DNA from: CAZAMT01 sp964486145
Lineage (GTDB): Bacteria > Bacteroidota > Bacteroidia > Bacteroidales > JAAAOM01
Assembly: GCA_964486145.1 (NCBI GenBank)
Contig: CAZAMT010000101.1
Span: forward strand, 1-12,880
DNA length: 12,880 nt
Reading direction: 5' to 3'
Made by a program: the position numbers and the translations under genes. The stretch's first letter is position 1; every line of letters starts with the position of its first letter. Below are positions 7,792 to 12,880 of this stretch, in pieces. The notes beneath the pieces were generated by a model. The model saw only the letters and a program-made list of their open reading frames with translations. It did no database searches and was not told the DNA's origin.

Positions 7792-9219
7792 TTACAAGCT
7801 TTTCTTTTGATAATCTGTTCCGGCATTCTCAATTCTTTTCTCCAACTGGTTTTCAACCGGTTTAATGGTAGTTTTGTGTTCTTCCAGCACTTGTACAATT
7901 TCTTCAATCACCTCCGGATGTTTATCGGCAATATTGTATTCTTCATCCGGATCAATGTCCAGGTTATACAACAACGGAGGATTATGAACGGTTGGCGAAT
8001 TTTCACCAAATCCTTTTTGGGTTTTAAAGTGGGCTTTGAAGGGTCCTTTGCGAACAGCGAAAACTTCGGTATCCCTGTAATAGAAAAATACATCCCTCTC
8101 GGACTGACCATTGCCCAACAGCATTGATGTTAAATCATATCCGTCGTATGTCCGATCATCCGGGATTTGTGCGCCTGCAAGATTGCAGATGGTAGGAAAC
8201 AAGTCCATGATTGATGCCATGTCCATAACCACTTTGTTTTCTATTTTTCCCGGCCACCAAAAAATGGTAGGCTCACGCACACCACCTTCAAAAGTGCTTC
8301 CTTTGCCACCCCTCAAGGAACCAGAAGAGCCTCCGAGTTCATAAAAAGTTAACCAGGGGCCATTATCCGATGTGAAAACTACCATGGTATTTTTATCCAG
8401 TCCTGTTTCTTTAAGTTTTTTCAGGATCTCACCCATACTCCAGTCCATTTCCTCTATAACATCGCCATAAACTCCACGCCGGCTTTTGTCCTCAAACTCT
8501 GAAGAAGTGAACAGCGGAACATGGGGCATGGTATGGGCCAGGTACAAAAAGAATGGCTGATTATTGTTTTCGGATATGAAATCCAGAGCTTCCTCTGTAT
8601 ACCTTTTTGTTATAGTCTTTTGGTTTGCAGGTTTTTCTATTACCTCCTCATTTCGCATCAGCGGAACTTCAAAATATTCAATTTTCGGGTTTACACATGA
8701 TTCATAATGATCGATTCCCTCGATACGGTCCATATCATTGCTGTAAGGTATCCCGTAATAGTAATCAAACCCGTGATTGGTTGGTAAGTATTGTGGCAGA
8801 TGACCTAAATGCCACTTGCCGATGCACGCGGTTGCATACCCCTGCTGTTTTAAAGCTTTGGCAATGGTTATTTCATTTTCAGGCAGACCGCCGTCTGAAT
8901 CCGGGAAAAGCACCCGGCGTTTTTCACTTGCCATGCCTGATCGAACCGGTAATCTGCCGGTTAACAAGCCTGCCCGGCTTGGTGTACAAACAGGTGCCGC
9001 GGCATAAAAACTGGTCCATTTCTGGCCTTCCACAGCCATTTGGTCGAGGTTGGGTGTGCTTATGGTAGGATGTCCAAACGGACCGATATCTCCATAACCT
9101 AAGTCGTCACAAAAAAATATAATAAAATTGGGTTTTGCAGTTTCCTCTACTTCGTTTGTACTACAACCAAAAAGAAAGATTGAGAAAAGAAAGGTTCCCA
9201 TTAAAAAGCATTTTTTCAT
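7792..9219 (-). CDS. Sulfatase lipoprotein, arylsulfatase A-like
   Basis: Type I sulfatase of 475 residues. The signal peptide has lipobox LFGC with Cys19, followed by acidic residues (STNEVEE) that resemble a Bacteroidota surface-export signal. The signature C78-T-P-S-R82 continues as AGLLTGRLPVRSGM, very close to human arylsulfatase A. Also present are D38-D39 (CDDLGYGD), GKWHLG (134-139, K135 and H137), H233 (HTMPHVPLF), D285-N286 (SDNGPW) and K306 (GGKGSTFEGGVREP). The full catalytic set is intact. Bacterial relatives remove 4-O- or 6-O-sulfates from galactose-type sugars and glycosaminoglycan units, but the target cannot be assigned here. A 209-bp gap upstream suggests its own promoter, and the next sulfatase follows after 14 bp. 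Confidence 0.94.
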   Translation of the reverse strand: MKKCFLMGTFLFSIFLFGCSTNEVEETAKPNFIIFFCDDLGYGDIGPFGHPTISTPNLDQMAVEGQKWTSFYAAAPVCTPSRAGLLTGRLPVRSGMASEKRRVLFPDSDGGLPENEITIAKALKQQGYATACIGKWHLGHLPQYLPTNHGFDYYYGIPYSNDMDRIEGIDHYESCVNPKIEYFEVPLMRNEEVIEKPANQKTITKRYTEEALDFISENNNQPFFLYLAHTMPHVPLFTSSEFEDKSRRGVYGDVIEEMDWSMGEILKKLKETGLDKNTMVVFTSDNGPWLTFYELGGSSGSLRGGKGSTFEGGVREPTIFWWPGKIENKVVMDMASIMDLFPTICNLAGAQIPDDRTYDGYDLTSMLLGNGQSERDVFFYYRDTEVFAVRKGPFKAHFKTQKGFGENSPTVHNPPLLYNLDIDPDEEYNIADKHPEVIEEIVQVLEEHKTTIKPVENQLEKRIENAGTDYQKKSL

Positions 9220-9264
9220 TTGAGTGAATTATTTAGTTTTTACTTCATTAGCAATTGCGATGAA

Positions 9265-9285
9265 TTAACACCAACACAATGTTAA
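9265..9285. promoter_or_regulatory. 6-bp inverted repeat upstream of arylsulfatase A-like gene
   Basis: TTAACA (9265-9270) and TGTTAA (9280-9285) are a perfect inverted repeat separated by nine bases, about 46-66 nt upstream of the ATG at 9219. A perfect 8-bp palindrome, GCAATTGC (9251-9258), lies beside it. Either could be an operator or a leader stem. The position in the longest gap of the cluster favours a control region, but no exact -7 box is visible on the minus strand here. Confidence 0.3.
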
Positions 9286-9339
9286 CTTAAAATGGATTAC
9301 ACAAGAAAATCTTCATCGGACAAAATTGCGACAAATACA

Positions 9340-9350
9340 TGACAAAGTCA
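9340..9350. promoter_or_regulatory. TGAC-AAA-GTCA inverted repeat near a weak -7 box
   Basis: TGAC and GTCA flank AAA, a perfect 4-3-4 inverted repeat. On the minus strand 9343-9350 reads TGACTTTG, one mismatch from the Bacteroidota -7 consensus TAnnTTTG. A run reading TTTTTGG on the minus strand lies about 24 bases upstream (9374-9380). This is the best, though weak, promoter candidate for the arylsulfatase A-like gene, with a leader of over 100 nt. Confidence 0.25.
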
Positions 9351-9428
9351 CACTGATTGTTGGTATATTACATCCAAAAATTTTCATGTCATTTGTATGC
9401 TTTTTATATCCGGCAACATTCTCCGGCA

Positions 9429-11384
9429 TCAAAATAAACCCTGGGTCATCAGGTATTCGGCAACGCGTTTATCATAGCCTTTTTCTTCTCTTGATGCCAG
9501 GTATTCTATTTCTGCTTTGAAAAACACCTTGTCTTCAGGGTCCATGAGATCTACAACATTCAGGGCGTGACAGCGTATTGCTTCCATACTTCCATAAGGA
9601 ATGAAATCTTTATTTTGCAAGATGACCTGTAACGTTTTTTTCGCCGGTTGCTTTTCATTCATAAAATAGAGTGCCTCGGCACTGGCAATTCGCACATCCA
9701 TGGACACATCTTCAAGGCTAACCAGAAGTTTATTTTTCAGTTCGATGGCATTCTGTTTCAAAACGCAGCATCCAACAGCGCCCCAGTAGCGAACCACAGG
9801 ATCATTATCTTCGAGGGCCTTTTCCAGTTGAGGCATATTTTCTGCATTGCCACGGGTCGCCACGTCAGCTACTGCCATTATATGCTGCAGGTTATACTTT
9901 TGGCCGGTGTAATATTCATAGCCTGTATTATCTTTCAGGTTCTTAAGGTATTCTCCTTCCGGAATAAAGTTTTTATCATTCATCTCTATTAACCATGCTT
10001 CGTTGACTTTCCGAAATTTTTCCAACACTTTCTCAAAATCCGGATCGTATGCTAAATTAGTTACATTATGAGGATCAGCTTCGATATCATAGAGTTCTTC
10101 TGCCGGCTTAGGTTCCCAGAATCTTGACTGGATTTTGTTTGTATTTCCTGCCTGGTAAGCATCTTCCCATGAACGGACTGATTTGGCACGCCACAGATAG
10201 TTTATATGTTGTCCCCAGGGGCGGTGAGGCATGTAGTTGCGTATATACCTGTACTTTTTGTCCCTTACTGTTCGGCAAAAATCATAACGTTCATCCATTC
10301 TTCCACGAAACCCAAAGGCATAATCCCTTTTTTCGTTGGCATTGTTGCCCAGGAATGGCAGGCCCTGGAAATGCCCGGGTATTTCAATATTGGCCAGGTT
10401 CAGTACCGTAGGGGCAAGGTCAACAAGTGTAATTAACCGGTTGGTTTGCGACCCCGGTTTTATATCCGATAGGTGCTGATATTTTTCAGGTAACCATACA
10501 ATAAATGGTACCCGTAACCCACTTTCAAAAGTAAAGCGTTTGCTGCGCCCAAGCACCCCACCATGGTCACTGAAATAAAAGACAATGGTATTATCCAGCA
10601 AATTATCCCGTTTCAGGTTGGTAAGCAATGCGCCAATTTCATCATCCATCATACTGATGCAATCGTAATACCGGGCCCAGTCTTCCTGCATTTCAGGGGT
10701 ATCCGGGTGGTAAGGTGCAACAGGTACTTCTCCCGGTTGATGCATATAATTAAAAGAATCAATGTGCGCTTGTGAAGGCGCTTTCCCGGTCATGCTTTTT
10801 ATGGCAGCATCTTTAAAATAAGGCAGCATGTCGTCTTCCCGTTTTCCGTGGATTTTACTTTCATGAGACATAAAGGTGTTGAACATAGCAAAAAACGGTT
10901 GCCCTTCCTTGCGGTCTTTCAACATACCGCTGTATTCCCACCACTGATCATCATCCCAAACACTGTCCTGATCAACAATGTTATAGTCTTTTTTATTTCG
11001 GTTGACAGTGTAGTATCCATTTTGGCGCAAATAATACGGGAAAAAGTGAAATTCCCCGGGTATGGTAACAAGAGAACGCATGTGGTGGCTACCCAGGCTG
11101 CTGGCATACATTCCTGTAATTAGCGATGACCGTGAGGGAGCGCAAACAGGTGCTGCTGCAAAAGCGTTGGTATACATGATTCCATCTGAAGCGAGGTTAT
11201 CAAGATTTGGAGTATTTGCATAAGGATCGCCATAACAGCCTAAAAATGCGCTGTTGTCTTCACTAACTATAAAAATAAAATTCGGTTTTTCTGTTTCGGT
11301 TTTTTCCTTATTGTTTTCAGGCTGACAGGAAAAAAACACACTTACATATAATATGAATGGTAAAAAATGATGCAGAATTTTCAT
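9429..11384 (-). CDS. Sulfatase lipoprotein, heparan N-sulfatase-like, with HEAT-like C-terminus
   Basis: Type I sulfatase of 651 residues, about 150 longer than its neighbours. The signal peptide ends VFFSC (lipidated Cys20). The signature is C81-A-P-S-R85. The first metal pair is E42-D43 (SEDNSAFLGCYGD) instead of Asp-Asp, and the usual GKWH is replaced by NRNKKDYNI (128-136). Both are traits of the sulfoglucosamine-sulfohydrolase-like group. H174, D273-H274 (SDHGG) and K282 complete the site, and LYDIEADPHNVTNLA (431-445) ends the catalytic part. From about 500 to 645 paired helices resemble HEAT repeats, for example NDPVVRYWGAVGC and SMDVRIASAEALYFM, a likely protein- or substrate-docking module. 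The ATG is 40 bp after the preceding sulfatase stop, so they form a pair. The N-sulfatase label reflects resemblance, and an O-sulfatase role is equally possible. Confidence 0.92.
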   Translation of the reverse strand: MKILHHFLPFILYVSVFFSCQPENNKEKTETEKPNFIFIVSEDNSAFLGCYGDPYANTPNLDNLASDGIMYTNAFAAAPVCAPSRSSLITGMYASSLGSHHMRSLVTIPGEFHFFPYYLRQNGYYTVNRNKKDYNIVDQDSVWDDDQWWEYSGMLKDRKEGQPFFAMFNTFMSHESKIHGKREDDMLPYFKDAAIKSMTGKAPSQAHIDSFNYMHQPGEVPVAPYHPDTPEMQEDWARYYDCISMMDDEIGALLTNLKRDNLLDNTIVFYFSDHGGVLGRSKRFTFESGLRVPFIVWLPEKYQHLSDIKPGSQTNRLITLVDLAPTVLNLANIEIPGHFQGLPFLGNNANEKRDYAFGFRGRMDERYDFCRTVRDKKYRYIRNYMPHRPWGQHINYLWRAKSVRSWEDAYQAGNTNKIQSRFWEPKPAEELYDIEADPHNVTNLAYDPDFEKVLEKFRKVNEAWLIEMNDKNFIPEGEYLKNLKDNTGYEYYTGQKYNLQHIMAVADVATRGNAENMPQLEKALEDNDPVVRYWGAVGCCVLKQNAIELKNKLLVSLEDVSMDVRIASAEALYFMNEKQPAKKTLQVILQNKDFIPYGSMEAIRCHALNVVDLMDPEDKVFFKAEIEYLASREEKGYDKRVAEYLMTQGLF

Positions 11385-11424
11385 GATGATGAGGATTTAT
11401 ATTGAAATTTTAATTTAAACTGTT

Positions 11425-12846
11425 TTATTCATAGAATTTAGCCGCATGTTGTTTTGCGTAGTTCATCAGTTCTTTTGCAATTTCGGGGTATTCATCGATT
11501 ACATTGCCTTTTTCATATGGGTCATGAACCATGTCGAACAGGGCATAATCAATTTCTTTTTTAATATATGGCCCGGGTTGTCCGTCTTTTCCGGCAGCTT
11601 TCAAGTATCGATAATCATGCGGAACATGCAACTTCCATTTTCCATCGGCACTCATGACCCCTTGAAACTGGTTTCCGTTTGAGAAAGCATAGTACTCATG
11701 TGGATTTTCGGCATCCGGTTTTCCGGTTATTAAATTCCAAACATTTTTTCCATCTATTTCATTTACAGGTAATTCAGTATTTGTTAGCTGGCATAATGTT
11801 GGTAATATATCGATGGCATAGAATGTGTTTAACGATACGGAATTGGGTTCGATCTGTCCGGGATATTTTATGATGCACGGAGAACGGATGCCTCCGTCGA
11901 ATGACGTTCCTTTTGCTTCACGGTAAGGAGTTTTACCTGCGCGATTGCCATACGAATGCCAGGGGCCGTTGTCGGAAGTTAATATGACCAACGTATTTTC
12001 ATCTAATCCATTTTGCTTTAATGCATTCGTAATTTGTCCAACAGACCAGTCCAGTTCCATCATCACGTCACCATACAAACCTGTTCCGGATTTACCTTTA
12101 AATTTATCACTGGCAAAAATCGGTACATGAGGCATGGAGTGAGGAACATACAAGAAAAATGAAGTATCAGGATTGGTATTTATAAACTCTACCGCTTTCT
12201 CTGTATACCAGGTGGTTAAATGCACCTGATCTTCAGTTGTAACAGAATCAATAGTTATTTCTCCGTTCTCCCAGTAATGTAACGGAAATTGTCCCCAAAA
12301 TTCAGGATTTGTCGGATGTTCACTCCACATGTCGTTGGAGTACATCAAGCCACAGGATTCATCAAATCCCCTGTTGTGGGGACGCGTTTCTTCCTGGTCG
12401 CCCAGGTGCCACTTGCCAAAGATCGCTGTTTTATATCCACTTGTTTTGAGCACCTCACCCATAGTAGCAAAACGAGGTTCTAAGCCCCTCACCCTGGGCG
12501 CAAAAGCCCCAAAAACCTTTGTCCTTCCCGGATAGCAGCCGGTCATGAGTGTTGCACGCGATGCAGAACAAATGGCTTGCGGAACATAAAAATTTTGAAA
12601 CCTGCATCCCTCCTTCGCCAACTGTTCAATATTTGGCGTTGGATAACGGGTTTCATGAAATGGTTTAAAATCGGCCCATCCTGCATCATCGAAAAAGATG
12701 ATGACGATGTTGGGTTTCCCTTGATAATTCGCCTCAGGCCCGGATGCAGGTTCTTGATTTTGTGAGCATGAAATGGTTGATAATGCAACCAAACCTGACA
12801 GTAAAAATGTGTTGAAGAAAGAAATCATGTTGTTTGACATAAGCAT
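11425..12846 (-). CDS. Sulfatase, arylsulfatase type, probable lipoprotein
   Basis: Type I sulfatase of 473 residues with an intact site: D53-D54 (FFDDAGWADF), signature C93-S-A-S-R97, GKWHLG (144-149), H240 (HSMPHVPIF), D292-N293 (SDNGPW) and K312 (AKGTSFDGGIRSP). It shares long blocks with the arylsulfatase A-like protein (HSMPHVP, LYGDVMMELDWSVGQI, LTSDNGPW), so the two are paralogues, although this one has CSASR instead of CTPSR and PGRTKVFG after it. The signal sequence is hydrophobic with a marginal lipobox, TISC (Cys27), and unusually has no Lys or Arg before the core. Met3 and Met7 are alternative starts, and the sequence does not decide between them. It is the first sulfatase inside the window; its promoter lies upstream of base 12847, or it follows another gene beyond the edge. 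Confidence 0.93.
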   Translation of the reverse strand: MLMSNNMISFFNTFLLSGLVALSTISCSQNQEPASGPEANYQGKPNIVIIFFDDAGWADFKPFHETRYPTPNIEQLAKEGCRFQNFYVPQAICSASRATLMTGCYPGRTKVFGAFAPRVRGLEPRFATMGEVLKTSGYKTAIFGKWHLGDQEETRPHNRGFDESCGLMYSNDMWSEHPTNPEFWGQFPLHYWENGEITIDSVTTEDQVHLTTWYTEKAVEFINTNPDTSFFLYVPHSMPHVPIFASDKFKGKSGTGLYGDVMMELDWSVGQITNALKQNGLDENTLVILTSDNGPWHSYGNRAGKTPYREAKGTSFDGGIRSPCIIKYPGQIEPNSVSLNTFYAIDILPTLCQLTNTELPVNEIDGKNVWNLITGKPDAENPHEYYAFSNGNQFQGVMSADGKWKLHVPHDYRYLKAAGKDGQPGPYIKKEIDYALFDMVHDPYEKGNVIDEYPEIAKELMNYAKQHAAKFYE

Positions 12847-12880
12847 AGTATTAGCCTTATTAATTAACTTCGTTGAACTC

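Noticed and set aside
8625..9068. 147-codon plus-strand open frame
   Set aside because: It lies entirely antisense to the arylsulfatase A-like gene, whose catalytic motifs are intact. The translation resembles no family and has no promoter or ribosome-binding signal.
9332..9354. CRP/FNR-type site overlapping TGACAAAGTCACA
   Set aside because: Only one half-site (TCACA) fits; the opposite half ACATG does not match TGTGA.
9413..9428. CCGG...CCGG after the HEAT-sulfatase stop as a terminator
   Set aside because: The arms are only 4 bp and are followed by ATATAAAAAG on the minus strand, not a T-run. It reads better as a chance direct repeat.

Overview
The window looks like part of a Bacteroidota chromosome, from a polysaccharide-degrading member of the marine or gut type. 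Four things point there: AT-rich intergenic DNA with exact matches to the Bacteroidota -7 promoter box (TAnnTTTG), weak or absent Shine-Dalgarno sequences, lipoprotein signal peptides on the sulfatases, and the gene content itself. Genus or order cannot be fixed from this sequence. Nine protein genes fill nearly all of it. I see no RNA gene, mobile element or CRISPR array, and no gene-free stretch longer than 209 bases.

Layout, left to right. (a) 27-2235, minus strand: a two-gene unit with a phytanoyl-CoA dioxygenase (PhyH)-like Fe(II)/2-oxoglutarate oxygenase followed by a Gfo/Idh/MocA-type oxidoreductase carrying a Tat-like signal. (b) 2411-3271, plus strand: an AraC-family regulator with an N-terminal cupin sensor, divergent from (a) across a 175-bp control region. 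(c) 3328-6242, minus strand: a sugar kinase resembling N-acetylhexosamine 1-kinase, whose ATG overlaps the stop codon of a sodium:solute symporter by one base. (d) 6323-12846, minus strand: four formylglycine-type (Cys) sulfatases of clearly different types, namely iduronate-2-sulfatase-like, arylsulfatase A-like, a heparan N-sulfatase-like enzyme with a C-terminal HEAT-like domain, and another arylsulfatase. All four carry predicted lipoprotein signals. Genes of (c) and (d) all run the same way and could form one or a few long transcripts. Likely breaks are the 209-bp gap at 9220-9428 and the 80-bp gap at 6243-6322, which holds a candidate promoter.

Working model (inference): surface or periplasmic sulfatases strip sulfate from a glycan or from sulfated mono- or oligosaccharides. 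The symporter imports the released sugar, the kinase phosphorylates it at the anomeric carbon, and the AraC protein senses a sugar and controls one or both flanks. The dioxygenase and oxidoreductase may remove or rearrange another decoration, or belong to a separate pathway. No glycoside hydrolase, polysaccharide lyase, SusC/SusD pair or sulfatase-maturating enzyme lies in the window, so either the locus continues beyond base 12880 or those functions are elsewhere. The substrate cannot be named from the sequence. I do not see a demonstrably new system. The least explained part is the pairing of PhyH with a secreted-type oxidoreductase beside a sulfatase cluster.
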